A DNA stretch of 64,000 nucleotides from Lumbricus rubellus (taxonomy: Eukaryota > Annelida > Clitellata > Crassiclitellata > Lumbricidae), in NCBI GenBank assembly GCA_945859605.1, contig OX243817.1:34378660-34442659 (forward strand), given 5' to 3'. The notes under the pieces are model-generated. The model searched no databases and was not told the DNA's origin. It saw only the letters and a program-made list of their open reading frames with translations. This document shows positions 40,691-52,480 of this stretch, in pieces. Each line of letters starts with the position of its first letter. Positions within the stretch are counted from its first letter, which is position 1. Both the position numbers and the translations under genes were made by a program.

Positions 40691-41062
40691 TGGTTTTATC
40701 CTTACATTCAAGAGCCGATTCACATTTGCCGGAAATCGATCCAGCAGAAGAGGAAATTGTTCACCAGATCGACGAAATCCTTGCGAACAGGACACCGGAA
40801 GAAGCGAGACATTTAATAGAGAAATACGTCATCCTTAAAAATAGCGGCTTGATCGGTGCCAGGCGCACGAGAAGCATCCTTTTCTTCTTCCACTGTAGAA
40901 ACCTGCTGCAGCTGCGGCAGCTGCTGGATCTGCTGCTGACGGAAGAGCTTCAGAGAAGCATTGAGATGATTTATAATAGAGTTCTTTCGACATCAAGTAA
41001 CGTGGGAGTTAAAGTGACCTGGAATGCTGCTGAATTTAGCAATGCTGAAAGCAGACTACAAG
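40691..41062 (+). CDS. Gene C exon 4: first TRADD-N-like module
   Basis: Acceptor gtaatgttttcag, donor CAA G|gtacca; 372 nt. The core reads SILFFFHCRNLLQLRQLL, ELQRSIEMIYNRVL and VGVKVTWNAAEFSNA, directly parallel to gene B exon 4. An in-frame ATG upstream of the acceptor is intronic. Confidence 0.78.
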
Positions 41063-41675
41063 GTACCATAATTCTTTTCCTTCACTTAGCTTATAGGTTT
41101 CCCTCAGTTCAAGAACTAAAGCACGCCTTGTGACCTTGTCACTAACTTCTCAGTATGTTCTTCGGTTGAAAGATCTTTCGGTTGAAGCGCAAAACTAGAA
41201 GTAATCCAATGACAAGTCATCATGCAATCTGTCCAATTTGCATTGGCTTTTTTTATTATTCATCAATTCTACCAGTATGTCAGACTGAGTTGGCACCACA
41301 TAATATTATAATGATATTTCCAGTAACCCAAAATACTATTAAGAGTGCAACGTTATTTTCAGTCATTCTTCGGTCAGAGCCAATTCAAAATTTAAAAATT
41401 GTTGTGTTGCTGATATGATGCTTGCTATCAGATAGCCTACTTTTCGGAATTGGCTGTTCCTATAATATTGCTCTAAAATGATAGAACCAGCATACTAGGA
41501 AGATAATTATTATATATTTATTGCATTTGAGGTCTCATAAATTATAAGACAGGAATATCAATCAGCCTTCTTGCCAAGCATACTTACCGACTCATCCCTC
41601 TCATTTCGTAGTAGGCTATATAGGTTTAACAATTACATTTGCGATGACAATTACGTTTTGCATTTCTTCACACAG

Positions 41676-41732
41676 AAGTCGAATCAGTGCATAAGATTGT
41701 CGACAGCACAACCGAAGCAGAAAGCATGGAAG
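41676..41732 (+). CDS. Gene C exon 5 (linker)
   Basis: 57 nt after cttcacacag; encodes EVESVHKIVDSTTEAESME and ends at GAA G|gtatat, phase 1. Confidence 0.62.
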
Positions 41733-42274
41733 GTATATGCACTATAGTATTTCTGATTGTTTTTTTTGTCTTAATAACTTTGTAGGCCTATAATTGATCA
41801 TTGTATAGCCATAATTTTTATGACCCAGAGCCAACTTAGGATGAACTTACACGGTGCGCTAACAAATTCGTTAAACCACCTGCAACTGCTTACCCATTTT
41901 TTTAGAATCGTGGTCTCCTAAAACTCTTGGAGTCTGAAGTTCATTTATTTATTAATGGTCCTATTAATTTTTAAGCTTATTTATTTCACACAAAACAATA
42001 CATGGTCTAATTGTACGCATGACTGAGCACAAATATTTAAACTACAACAAGTGTGAGTCTCAAAAAGGGACAGGTTTTAATGCGCTTATCATTGTGGCCT
42101 TTGTATTTGGCTTAAGTTTAAATCAGTGAAAAATTCAGTTTTTATGTCATTTAATTTGCCTGATTGGAAACGGATTCTCTGCCCCTACATCTGGCTAAAA
42201 GATGCAGTATGAGGCAAGCAGTACGTGAGATCAGCTGCACATTGTACAAGCTGGTTGTTCTTTTGGTTTTCCAG

Positions 42275-42319
42275 TCAACATTGCACAAGAAGCTGGACGT
42301 GAAGCCGCTCAGATTGAAG
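42275..42319 (+). CDS. Gene C exon 6 (linker)
   Basis: 45 nt after tggttttccag; encodes VNIAQEAGREAAQIE and ends at GAA G|gttaaa, phase 1. Confidence 0.6.
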
Positions 42320-43420
42320 GTTAAAATATAAGATCATATTTTATTATTAATGTTGCTGCATTTGTTGTCATTCATTTACAGTTACTCAAAAAAATTCAAT
42401 TTAATTCAATTATTTCTATTGCTCCCTTGCCTTAAACATCGATGGCATTCCAGAAGGTCAATCATATCCGGAAGTTTAGTCAAGTCTAGTACAGCTATGG
42501 CAAAATAATCGATTCCAAAGACGGTTACCACAGAATATGTCTGCAACATTGTCTGTTGCTCGATGTTAGCAACAACTGTTTTGTGTGTGCAAGATCTTTA
42601 TGTTGAGGTTTATTACTTGGCGATTATAAGTGGTGTCGCTTAGCCCTCTAGCAGACCACGAATAGAGACGGAAACAGAGACAGATAGACATAGACAGACA
42701 GAGAGAGACAGACAGAAAGAGACGCACAGAGAGACAGTGAGACAGAGAAAAAGGGATCCACAAAAGCAGAACCACAAATGAGGGTTGCTCGCCTCCCTGA
42801 GCAAGTTCGCCACAGTTCATTATTATTAGGCTAACCTTCGAGGAACCAAGCAATCAAAATGTTTTATTTTGCAGCCAAATAAACAAGGTTTACAAATCAA
42901 TGCAAAAGCAATAGGCGGCCTATCATTGTTACAAAAAGGTGGCTCTTAAAGAGATAGGAAAATCCCGCTAGCTATTGACACCAAATTATCGATTGAATGT
43001 ATAAATGGTGGCCTTAACTAAACTTTAGCGTAAACTTATACATGCATCACACGGAGAAAGCAAAGAAAAACATACAAAGCAAAAGGAAGCTATATAAACT
43101 AAAACTAGAGAAACAAGGAAAAGGAAACTGAAACGCTCAACACTGTGGAGTCAATAAGAAAAATGATTCAGAGAATAGAAAAAGTAACATCTTAACTACC
43201 GAGGAGAAACCATACTACAATGTCCACAGAGAACGAAAGGTGCGGGTTGCAAAAATGTCGTTTGCTTTTCATTCGGTTCCTTCTATAATTAGGAAGACGC
43301 TTATTTTTGGTGGGAAAATCCAAATGCTGGGGGAATGATCGTATTTTCTTTCGATTTTTCTTCAGGTGGTAGCTCCAATTAATTTATTAGAGAAAAGGCG
43401 TGTGTTTATACGGGCATAAG

Positions 43421-43570
43421 CAGTGGTGTAGTGGGGGGGAACGCAAGGGAACGCCGTTCCCCCACCTTTTTCCATGGATAAGCTTAATGGAATATTAATA
43501 ATAATACTACTAATAATAATATTATTATAAAGAGCGTTTCCCCACTTCATTTTTTAGGACTACACTACTG
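43421..43570. mobile_element. hAT-type MITE
   Basis: The 150-bp unit has ends CAGTGGTGTAGT and ACTACACTACTG and a perfect 8-bp duplication GGCATAAG at 43,413-43,420 and 43,571-43,578. Confidence 0.88.
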
Positions 43571-44140
43571 GGCATAAGTCTTCGATATAAAATAGAGTTT
43601 CTTGTAAAATGCGAATGGATCTGAGATGAGAGTTCAAAGTAACTTTTTAAACCAGATAGCAGGATTTTTCGGTCGAATCGACACATAAATTCATGCAGTT
43701 GGAAAGATCCAATTTGGTCAATTGTCATGAAGATGCGAACAGGATGATCAAAATGAGATATTGATTAATTAACTTTTTACAAAGGCTCCTCAAGTGCTTA
43801 AGAAATTAATTAAATAATTAATTATCATTATCATCATTAAGGTTTTGGGGCGTCTCCTGACTCAAATCACTGGAGACCCCAAAGAGTCAAGCTATCTGTT
43901 CCAACGGATTTCAGTTTGCATCCAACGATTCAACGCTGTTGCTTGCAGGGGCACATTCGAGAAGCAGCCACAGCTATCAGATTGACTACAACTGATTCCA
44001 TAGTCTTTATATACACTATTCGTTGTCTTGTATACCTTTGTGAATTGAACTACTTCGGATAATTTTATCATCATTATTGTTCGAAATGATATTGCTGCTT
44101 TATGTGACTAATGCTTGTGAATCATGTTGTGTTCGCACAG

Positions 44141-44173
44141 AAGTTGTTGAAGTTGTCGACAGTAGGAAGCTGG
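44141..44173 (+). CDS. Gene C exon 7 (linker)
   Basis: 33 nt after gtgttcgcacag; encodes EVVEVVDSRKL and ends at CTG G|gtgagc, phase 1. Its start repeats the EV...VD pattern of exon 5. Confidence 0.55.
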
Positions 44174-44763
44174 GTGAGCTTATATAATTATGTTCTCTGA
44201 ACATACATTTAGCTGTTTTTAGTAGGCCTACCTATTTTTACAATTTACGGTAGGTTACCGATTATGCAGATATCGAGTAATTTTACTAGGTGTTTAAAGA
44301 TCCGAATTACATCTTCTATAGAAATATCTCAGCAGAATTCCTGGTCCAGAGGATGACTAATTGACTATATCGTTAAACTAAGGCTGCACATAGATTCTTA
44401 TTTTGTTACCTAGGCCTACTGATGTTTACTTCTACAGCCTAGCGCTAGTCTGTCTTGTCCGTCGGGCTTGGCACAGTAGGACCCTGAGATTCCTTGACAT
44501 AGGTGCTATAGAATATAGATTATGTCTGATGACCTAAATACTACAAAAACATAATGCTCAAAATTTAATACAACTAGTCGACTTATAAAATTTCTGCTTA
44601 GTCGATTCTAAGTGTAATATTTGATGATTGTGGATCAATTCATGAGAATCTTCGTGCTCTCCAACGAGTTTTATAATTATTATGGCTTTTGTAGTAGGCC
44701 TATCTCGATTTCCATTCGTTTCTGTTAGTTAGGACTAAGCAATTTTTCTGCGTTGACTTTCAG

Positions 44764-44793
44764 CTTTCGCCGGATTTGTGGAGCCTGTGGAAG
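44764..44793 (+). CDS. Gene C exon 8 (linker)
   Basis: 30 nt after gttgactttcag; encodes AFAGFVEPVE and ends at GAA G|gtaatt, phase 1. Confidence 0.5.
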
Positions 44794-45027
44794 GTAATTC
44801 AGAAATTTTAAGTTATTATATCTTAACCACTTCTTTCATATAGTCAACAATTTAAAGTCAAAGAAAATAGGGTTGAATTTTTATGTAAGCATTTGCGAAT
44901 TGAAATAAGGAAAAGCATTCATCCAGGATACTGTGAACTCAACAGATGAGCGGAAAAGCGTGTTAGAAAGCTTGGAAACAAGACGATTTAACAGTTGGTC
45001 AGAATAATTCAGGAGGTACATCACTCA

Positions 45028-45191
45028 CATGGGCGGAGTTTATCAGAGGTTAGGGGAGGCTAAGTCCCCAAGAAGGCCCAGATTCAACTTTTTTACCATG
45101 AAAATGGAATCATTTTTCGGGGTTAGCCACCCCCAGAAGGCCCAGACTCGGGGTTAGCCTCCCCAAGAACGGAAACCTAACTCCGCCCATG
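45028..45191. mobile_element. hAT-type MITE
   Basis: The 164-bp unit has ends CATGGGCGGAGTT and AACTCCGCCCATG and a perfect 8-bp duplication ATCACTCA (45,020-45,027 and 45,192-45,199). The inner part has a repeated agaaggcccaga motif. Confidence 0.9.
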
Positions 45192-45508
45192 ATCACTCAT
45201 TAAAGAATTTCTATAGCGTATCTTCAGGGGACTATCCCGGAGCACTCCCGAGTCCCGATTCTAGCACGATAAACAAGTACAGTTTGAGTTGAATAAAAAA
45301 AACAAATGCCTCAGTAACAACCTCCTGCAAGCATTTTTTAATTAGGCCTAAGCAGCGGGCAGATTTAGGCCTACGCCAGAGAACGTCAAGGATAACAGTG
45401 GTCTGTGCAAATGCAATGTAGGCCCTAAGACTACCATTTTCAGCATTTCATTCAGTGATAAAGGCACTGCAAAATATGCTAAGCATCGCTTTATAATTAT
45501 TATTGTAG

Positions 45509-45796
45509 AACCAATTCAAAGCGATTTAGATATCAACGCAGCCATTCTACGCAACAACACAGACTTCCTCAACCAACACATTCGACCGCGAGGCGTCATA
45601 GACAAACTACACGCGGCTGAAATCCTATCGGACGAAGACACGAGGTACATCAAGACATTGAGACATGTGAGTGAGAAGAATGATGAGATGTTGAATGTCA
45701 TCAGAAATGCATCTTCACAACGATACAAGACATTCGTCTCTATTCTGCGCGAGACCGGACAGACGCTGGTGGCCGACGTCGTAGAGAAGGGTGGCG
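45509..45796 (+). CDS. Gene C exon 9: third CARD
   Basis: The acceptor is attattattgtag and the donor GGC G|gttagt; 288 nt. It encodes EPIQSDLDINAAILRNNTDF, ...HIRPRGVIDKLHAAEILSDE and ...FVSILRETGQTLVADVVEKG, homologous to gene B exon 7. There is no internal ATG at its start, so it is easily missed by ATG-based searches. Confidence 0.85.
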
Positions 45797-46452
45797 GTTA
45801 GTATTCTATCCGTATTAGTACCACATTCCCCTATATTATTAGCCTCCTGTATTAGCTTTAGCCCCATCCGAAGTGTGACGGTGCCGAAACTAGTCCTCAA
45901 TAATAAACCATGACATTGTCAGCATTTCCATGGCTATTAACCTAATCTCACCTGGTCAGCAATTTTCATGTTCATTATATGTGGCCTATTATATAAGCCA
46001 TATAATTATGCGTGGGCTTTACAGAGACCCACATATAAGAAGACCCCGTACTTTAAGTGCCAGATTAGGTTTAATAAAAGTGACGAGATAGCTGTGGCAA
46101 ATCTTGGCACTGAGCGTTGTTGCTTCTTATCCGTACAATGTGGCATAGCCTATTGCAAGAAAAGTCAGCAATTTTTTATTAAAAATATTTGACTAGGACA
46201 TATATTATTTTAACGTAAATTTTTCTCTGCTTTCTTACAATGTCTTGTACAGTATCTACAGTTTGTCATTAGCCTAACGTCATTAACGTTTCGCTAGAAA
46301 TAAATCCCTGTTGAATCTGTTACGCTTGAATATTTTCTTATTTGTTTTTGGCACTAAACGTTGCTGGAAGTAGCCAACTGCAAATTGTGGCTTCAGCTAT
46401 AAAATCAAGATCGAATTCCAAACATTGATGTCTTATGTCTTGCTTTTTGTAG

Positions 46453-46819
46453 TGGTGTTGAAATTAAAGGTTACACACGATCCATCGGACAACCTAGAAC
46501 ACGTTGAGAAAGAAATCGTCGAGAAACTGATTCGGCTTCAGGAAAAAACGGTTCCAAAGAGCGATGAGGTGTGGCGATTCCTGAGTCAACTGAAAAGAGC
46601 CAACATTGAGATTGTCAGTGCCCGACATGATAAAGGTGTCATCATGTGGTGCTGGTGTCATTCGCAGACAGCACTTAGAAAATTGGATGACATCAGTAGG
46701 CCCTATGTCGGACACGAAGCAACCGAACTTACTGAGTGGTCTCTTCGGTCTGCTGTTATCTAGGAAAGAGACGCCTACGATCAGCAGCGTCTACTTGGAG
46801 AATCCTGAGAAAGACGTCG
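46453..46819 (+). pseudogene. Gene C exon 10: second TRADD-N-like module, frameshifted
   Basis: The acceptor is tgctttttgtag and the donor GTC G|gtaaga. The first part, VVLKLKVTHDPSDNLE ... RANIEIVSARHDKGVIMWCW ... KLDDI, matches gene B exon 8. The last part (LLSGLFGLLLSRKETPTISS, ENPEKDV) is in the +1 frame. The change falls at 46,696-46,705, where gtaggcccta is present, and the exon is 367 nt instead of a multiple of three. Reading through gives a stop at TAG about 46,760. Confidence 0.8.
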
Positions 46820-47019
46820 GTAAGATCATCCAATAGAATCTCAGATTTTTAACGCATCTGTGCATATCTGAGCTTTCCATTGAAGTTCTGCTGTACATGT
46901 TTTCTTTAGCTCATAGATGACATCAGTATGTCTTCGGTGCAATGTGTGCAATATATAATATATTATAATATTATGTCAATGTCATTAATATTGGAGTCTA
47001 GTCTACATTCTCTTCTTCT

Positions 47020-47190
47020 TCTTTCCCTTCAGGCTAGAATTATTCCCTCTGGCAAGGGGTCAGCCACTCGGATCTTTCTCCTCCACTTGTCTCTGTTTCC
47101 AGTGTCTTCTTTATTCATTTTGAGCAGCTTCAGCTCCTGTTGTATGACGTCCTCCCATCTTTTATTCTGTCGTCCCCGGCTGCGTCGATC
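47020..47190 (-). mobile_element. LINE reverse-transcriptase C-terminal fragment
   Basis: Minus-strand translation gives DRRSRGRQNKRWEDVIQQEL and then NKEDTGNRDKWRRKIRVADP, the usual end of an RTE-like LINE ORF2. A second short copy is at 49,565-49,670 on the plus strand. Confidence 0.7.
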
Positions 47191-47198
47191 ATAGACAC

Positions 47199-47630
47199 CA
47201 TAGTTGTAAAAAACGTTTTTTTCGTTTTTTATTCTCTACCAAAAATCGTCGTTTTTTTCGTTTTTTATTTTTCCCATCGTTTTTTTATCGTTTTTTATTT
47301 TTTCTTTAACTTTATTTATTCATTTATTTTCTGTTATTTTTTCCTTAATTTTAATTTTTTCTGATATTTCTTATGTTTTCCGCCAACTCTCAAGAATTCA
47401 GCTAACTAAAGTCATTATTTCATCGTTTAACATCATCATTTAAGAGATAGCCTGCGTGTAGTAGGTTTCTAATCAAGTTTTTCAAGTTTAAAATGCGGTT
47501 TTAGATGTAGCAAAGTCAAGTTATTTTCCGTTTCCGTTTTTTATCGGTTTTTTGTCGTTTTTTATTTTTTTGAATAAAACGACGTTTTTTTCCGTTTTTT
47601 ATTTCGTTTCCATCGTTTTTTACATCTATG
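47199..47630. mobile_element. T-rich hAT-type MITE
   Basis: The ends are CATAGTTGTAAAAAACG and CGTTTTTTACATCTATG, with a perfect 8-bp duplication ATAGACAC (47,191-47,198 and 47,631-47,638). Inner sequence is cgttttttatttt-type repeats. It is inserted at the edge of the LINE fragment. Confidence 0.88.
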
Positions 47631-48299
47631 ATAGACACAAATCATAAAATTAGTTTCTTAGTAGGCCTACTTATTATTTTTTTTTAAAATTCGTTTCTTA
47701 GTAGGCCTACTTATTATTTTATTAATTATTATATGTTGCATCTGTTCCTGTGAAGTCGAGAAGCGCAACAGATCCCCTAGGAGATGATAGGCCTCTGGGT
47801 TTGATCGTTCCTCAGATGAAGTTTTTGGCAGGAAAGTAGCAATAGAAGAACATAATTTATAATCATCGCTTCGTGGATTTTTTTGACCGCTTAAGGATAA
47901 ATGTTTGCTTAATTAACCAAAAAACTGTTTTACCCGGTGCTAATTCTTCTATTTTGAGTGTTCGGTTGCTTCAAAGAAGAGGGATTTCAGCATGATCAGA
48001 CCCTTTTAAATCTGGGAAATAAATATGTTAAATATTACGACTCAACTGCAGAGATTCTGCATATAGTGCAACAACTTCTCTTACAACCATATATCACTCA
48101 GAAGGTTAACGTAGATAGGCGGAAGGAAAAATATATCTGATTTAGTGGAAATGTTGATTTTCATCTGTTACTGAACAATGTATTCCTATTTTATCACCTA
48201 TTTTTTTTATCTCTGATTGAATGGAATGTTGACTTTCATCTGTTACCGAACAATGTATTCCTATTTTATCACCTCGATCTCTGTTCCTGTTTATTTCAG

Positions 48300-49189
48300 T
48301 TTGTCGGAGACACAAAAGCGTTGCTAGCGAGACAAAGTTTCCAACGGGAGATCGACAAGTGTTTGGTGTTGCAATACTCCAGACAAAGGTTTGCCTTCTC
48401 TTTCGAGGTCCAAACGCGATCGCTGTTTACGAAGCGGGAGATTTGGCGAAACCAATCGAGGATGAAATGCAGCTCGTTGGCGTCGTTGCTCCAGTGGACA
48501 TGGCATACTCCGATGTATCCAACTGTCTTTACATCACTGACGAGGATCAAGCTAGGGTCTGGAAGATCGATATGTTGTCATCTTCGGAGAAAAAAGTTGA
48601 TCAGTGGTCGGCAGATGGAGCAGCCGGTGACCCGTTCACTCTGTCGGTCACCAACGATGGGCGTGTGGTGATGGTCAGAAGAGGTTCTCCATCCAGTCTT
48701 TGCATCTACGATCCAGATGGTAGTTTGATTCTCAACATGATTCTTCCATACTCCATATCAATACCCAATCATGCAGTTGAAACATCCAAGGGAAACTTCG
48801 TTGTATCCTACGACAGAGATGTTGGAGTTCCAGGCGGAATATGTGAGATTGCAAAAGAGGGACAGATCATTTCATGTTTCGATTTGATGTTTGAGTCGAT
48901 CAGCGGTGTGGCGGAAAACGTTAACAAACTTCTTGCTCACATTGCAAAACCACAGTTCTCTGGTGTCAACCATCTGGCCATCGACGAGGAAACCGATCAG
49001 TTGTATGTTTGTGTGAATGACGTGAATAGTGTGAATGGTGAACTGGTGATCTTCGACTCCAGACTCGTCCTTTTAGAAGGTGGAAAATCTGGTCTAATTG
49101 CTCCACAGCGCGTTCAGTACAACCATGCAAAATTGGTTGTTATACACGGTGTGCAGAGGAACATCGTCTCCACTCTACATACGAAGTGA
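48300..49189 (+). CDS. Gene C exon 11: NHL-like beta-propeller
   Basis: Acceptor cctgtttatttcag; 890 nt to the stop at 49,187-49,189. It starts VCRRHKSVASETKFPTGDRQ and carries the blades NCLYITDEDQARVWKI, DPFTLSVTNDGRVVMVRRG, HAVETSKGNFVVSYD and LAIDEETDQLYVC. It is the most divergent of the three propellers but open throughout. Because exon 10 is frameshifted, this exon may no longer be translated as part of the full protein. Confidence 0.82.
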
Positions 49190-49988
49190 ATTATTGCTCG
49201 AAGTCGATGGAGATTTTACCCATAACAAAATAAGGAATTATGACTTTTATGTGAGTTGCTAATGATATTTCAAATTATCATCATGATCATTACCATCAAG
49301 AGAAAGTGAAGACCGGGCAAAGCTCTTTGAATCATTTTGGCCCAACATGTAGGCCTACGATGCGAATACCTTTGAATTTCTGCCGTCACAGAAACGGATA
49401 TGTTTGATCCAACGAATCGCATAATTATTATGATCCGCACTTTCAGCTTTTATGATGATGATGTAATTGGCTTCATTTGATCTTTGATAAACTATGACGA
49501 TAAATCCACAGCAACCACAGACGATTTCGGGCGTTAAGTAGCTTCAGTAGGAATTGCTAACGCTGATCAAACTGAAGAAAGAAGACACTGGAAACATGGA
49601 CAAGTGTAGGAGAAGGATCCGAGTGGCTGACCCCTCGCCAGAGGAAGAAATTCTAACCTTCTAACCTGACGGGAAAGAAGAGTCAGTAACGAAGCGGATT
49701 TCTGGTTTTTATTTGCTTTCAATATTTTCAGACGGTGCAACAACAGTCGTATATTTATGTATAGGCCTAGATAGTTTAAATTTCAGTTGTTCAGTGCGTA
49801 GTAGCCTATTTTGAAACTTTAGCGCTTTCTAAAAATTAAATTTGAGGTGATGCAACTCCCGTCTAATAATTATTTGCCCTAATTAGGACGCTGCCTTTAT
49901 AACTTAATAAATTTAAAAGGCAAGTGGACGATAGCAAGTCGGTAATGTTTTTCGTAATGGAAGTCAGAGTACGGGCATGGCCTGTACC
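49190..49988. other. Intergenic region after gene C
   Basis: No gene is seen. It contains a LINE 3' fragment on the plus strand (49,565-49,670, the same gaagacactggaaacatgga segment as the minus-strand copy at 47,020-47,190) and a roughly 140-bp dispersed repeat (about 49,785-49,925) that recurs at about 60,775-60,920. Confidence 0.55.
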
Positions 49989-51163
49989 CAGGGCCGTTTT
50001 AAGGAATTTTGGGGCCCTAGGCACAAACATTAATTCTAAACGTAACTATGAGTCTCATCTAGACTAGATCTAGTTCCCCTCCTTTGGGAGGGGGAATCAA
50101 GGTTTCTCAACTATTGCAATGCTGACCTGAATAGCCTAAAACTTCAATAAATGTTCTTGCAATTATAATAATTTCGTTATCAGTTTCCACAATGTAATGG
50201 TAGCATTGCACACTGCGATCCTAACAAAATTGCTATTATTTCAGTGCTGACAAAAAGAGCGGTGGAAAATTTCAATTAGTTTAATAATTATTACAATAAT
50301 AATTTATTTGCATATCAAGTTCTGCAACTCAGTTCTGCTGCTTCTGGACCATTACAGTTATAATGCGTAACTGCAGACAGGTGCATAGTCTATGCCCGAC
50401 TTTCTTGCACTGGAATTAGCTTATTCCCTTTACTCAAAAAGGTCCTACATTGCTGACCAGGACACAGTTATCAGACTATAGGCCTAGTTACAAATGTTGC
50501 ACAAACCAAGGAAGAACTGCCAAAATCGGGAAGCCATGTAGTAGACTAATGATGCCATACATGTAGGCCCTATCACTATGTATTAGTTGTACAAAAATTG
50601 TCTTTGTACAAATATTAACAGTAAACTTTTAGCTTGTACTCATTGAATATATTATATTAATGGATTTTATCATTATAATCAAATTTTTAAATCTAATATA
50701 ACGGTAGGCCTATTAGAGCTCGGGTATAACACTAATGTAAACGTAAACGGCAACTAAAAATATTATTTGATCAAATGTCTGGGTAGTCACTTCTGGATGG
50801 AGCTCCCCATGAAGATGCCTAGATAAAACACTGAACGTAATTTGATTTCCGCTTCAATCTCTCAGTCTCAGATACAGGCCTAAAGTATTGCATTCATGCC
50901 TTCTCTGTGCATGTATGCCATTTTTTTACATTTGTTAATAATATAGTATAGGGCCTACTGCTGACAAAGCTCGCGTAGCAATATTTGTACTAAAAGCGTA
51001 AAATAAAATAATTTTAGCTTAACATACATCAAAGTTCGTATAACATGTTGCTCATTAATTTTGTTATGTGACGTAGTCTATTATTTTGGGTCGCCGCGGG
51101 GCCCCCTTGTTGCGCGGGGCCCTAGGCCCGTGCCTCGCGTGCCTAGGCGTTAAAACGGATCTG
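49989..51163. mobile_element. Non-autonomous hAT element, 1.2 kb
   Basis: The ends are CAGGGCCGTTTTAAGG and, inverted, CAGATCCGTTTTAACG, each followed internally by ccctaggc/gcctagg. A perfect 8-bp duplication CCTGTACC lies at 49,981-49,988 and 51,164-51,171. No transposase frame. Confidence 0.87.
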
Positions 51164-51192
51164 CCTGTACCAAGCTAGTAGTAGTAGTAGCA

Positions 51193-51279
51193 GTGGTGGT
51201 GGTGGTGGTGGTGGTGGTGGTGGTGGTGGTGGTGGTGGTGGTGGTGGTGGTGGTGGTGGTGGTGGTGGTGGTGGTGGTA
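51193..51279 (+). repeat. (GGT)n microsatellite
   Basis: About 29 GGT units, uninterrupted. It generates spurious poly-Val, poly-Thr and poly-Pro open frames. Confidence 0.98.
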
Positions 51280-52430
51280 GTAGTACTCGCCTGTCCATCA
51301 CTTCCTCCATCCGTCTCATTATCCGTCTGCAAACATATTCATCCATCTATCCGTCCATCCGTTTCTCCGCCCATCCGTTCACCACTCTCTCTTTGAGATC
51401 AGTCTTCCATTCGCCTACTCGTCCATTCGTCATTCCATCTCTCCGACATTATGTCGTCGTTTATCATTTAATAATTCAATTCGATTCGCCATCCATCCAT
51501 CTATCCATCCATCTATCCATCCATCTATCCATCCATCCACCCACACACACACGCACACACACACACACGCACCTACCTACCTACCTATCTGTATGTCTAT
51601 CTACTTACTTAGACTTAGTTCCTCCAGTTCCGATCGGAACATTGGTCGACAAGTCCTCGCCACTCCGCACGGTCGCCAGCCACCACCTCCGCCTCGTCCC
51701 AGCCCAGTCCCATCCGCTCCAAATCCTTCCTGAAAGCGGATGGGACTGGGCTATCTATCTACAGTATATATATCTATCTAACTACTCTATCTATCTATCC
51801 GTCCATCGTCGCTCAGTCCATCCATTCCCCGCCCATCCATCCGCATCTCCATCCATCCGTCTATCTGACTATCTGTCTATCTGTCTATCTGTCCGTCTCC
51901 ATGGATAGACGTGTACCCGTTCATCTTGTCCCCACGCCCATCTTTCACATCAGCTTAGGATTTGATGCTAATTGCTATCCAACAACTCTGTGCCATTTCA
52001 AATAGGATTTGATGTTGTTCTATTCTTTTCTCCACACCTGGAATGATTTGTGTGTATGCAGTTACACAGGTTGGGTTGAAAAGGTGAAACGAATCGGTGA
52101 GTTGGCGCTGATCGTTCTATAATATGGAACTACATTCTGCAATGCTATGATGCTAGGAGCAAAGTGTTAAACTGTTTGACATCTGAGTGACCTGGGATGG
52201 GACTTAATGATACTTCCATATGTGATACGACTAAACTGTGTAGGCCTATATACTGCCACCGACTAATGTAGGTGTCCACAAAAGAGAAATGCATAATTGT
52301 ATAATTGTACATCCTGTGTATATTCGTAGTGTACATGAAATATAAAAGATTTTTTAAAAATACTATGCTGTAATTATCTTCGCCACAGCGCATCAGATAA
52401 CACAGCACAGAGAATTTTGCATGACATCTG
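51280..52430. other. Intergenic low-complexity region
   Basis: Contains tccatccatcta/(CACA) repeats (51,300-51,900) and a perfect 18-base hairpin, agcccagtcccatccgct (51,701-51,718) with its complement at 51,735-51,752. No gene is seen. Confidence 0.6.
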
Positions 52431-52480
52431 AGCGCCTTTGAGCATGAATCTAAAGGGCGCTATATAAATTCTGATCGGTT
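52430..52480 (+). mobile_element. LINE/SINE tail fragment
   Basis: The sequence gagcgcctttgagc...aagggcgctatataaat is the same tail as at about 548-592. Confidence 0.5.

Larger units (their letters stand above)
41063..45508 (+). other. Introns of gene C around the linker exons
   Basis: Apart from the four short exons listed, this stretch contains a (GACAGA)n-rich patch (about 42,660-42,750), two hAT-type MITEs (43,421-43,570 and 45,028-45,191) and TAGGCCTA motifs. No other coding sequence is recognised. Confidence 0.55.
46820..48299 (+). other. Last intron of gene C
   Basis: Holds a LINE fragment (about 47,020-47,190), a hAT MITE inserted in it, a near-perfect local duplication of a tttcttagtaggcctacttatt unit (47,650-47,720) and a tandem duplication of about 70 bp (about 48,139-48,281, tgttgattttcatctgttac...). 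No additional exon is seen. Confidence 0.6.
38349..49189 (+). other. Gene C model: paralogue of gene B, frame broken in second-last exon
   Basis: Exons: 38349-38418, 38983-39264, 39995-40303, 40691-41062, 41676-41732, 42275-42319, 44141-44173, 44764-44793, 45509-45796, 46453-46819 and 48300-49189. All junctions are phase 1. Domains in order match gene B, but the linker is built from four tiny exons of 57, 45, 33 and 30 nt. All lengths fit the frame except exon 10 (367 nt), where a 10-base gtaggcccta at 46,696-46,705 shifts the frame and leads to a stop in the same exon. Without the downstream propeller, a translated product would end after the second alpha/beta module's first half. It could be a recent pseudogene, a polymorphic allele or an assembly error. 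Confidence 0.75.

Noticed and set aside
51143..51396. Poly-Val, poly-Thr and poly-Pro open frames
   Set aside because: Produced by the (GGT)n microsatellite read in different frames.
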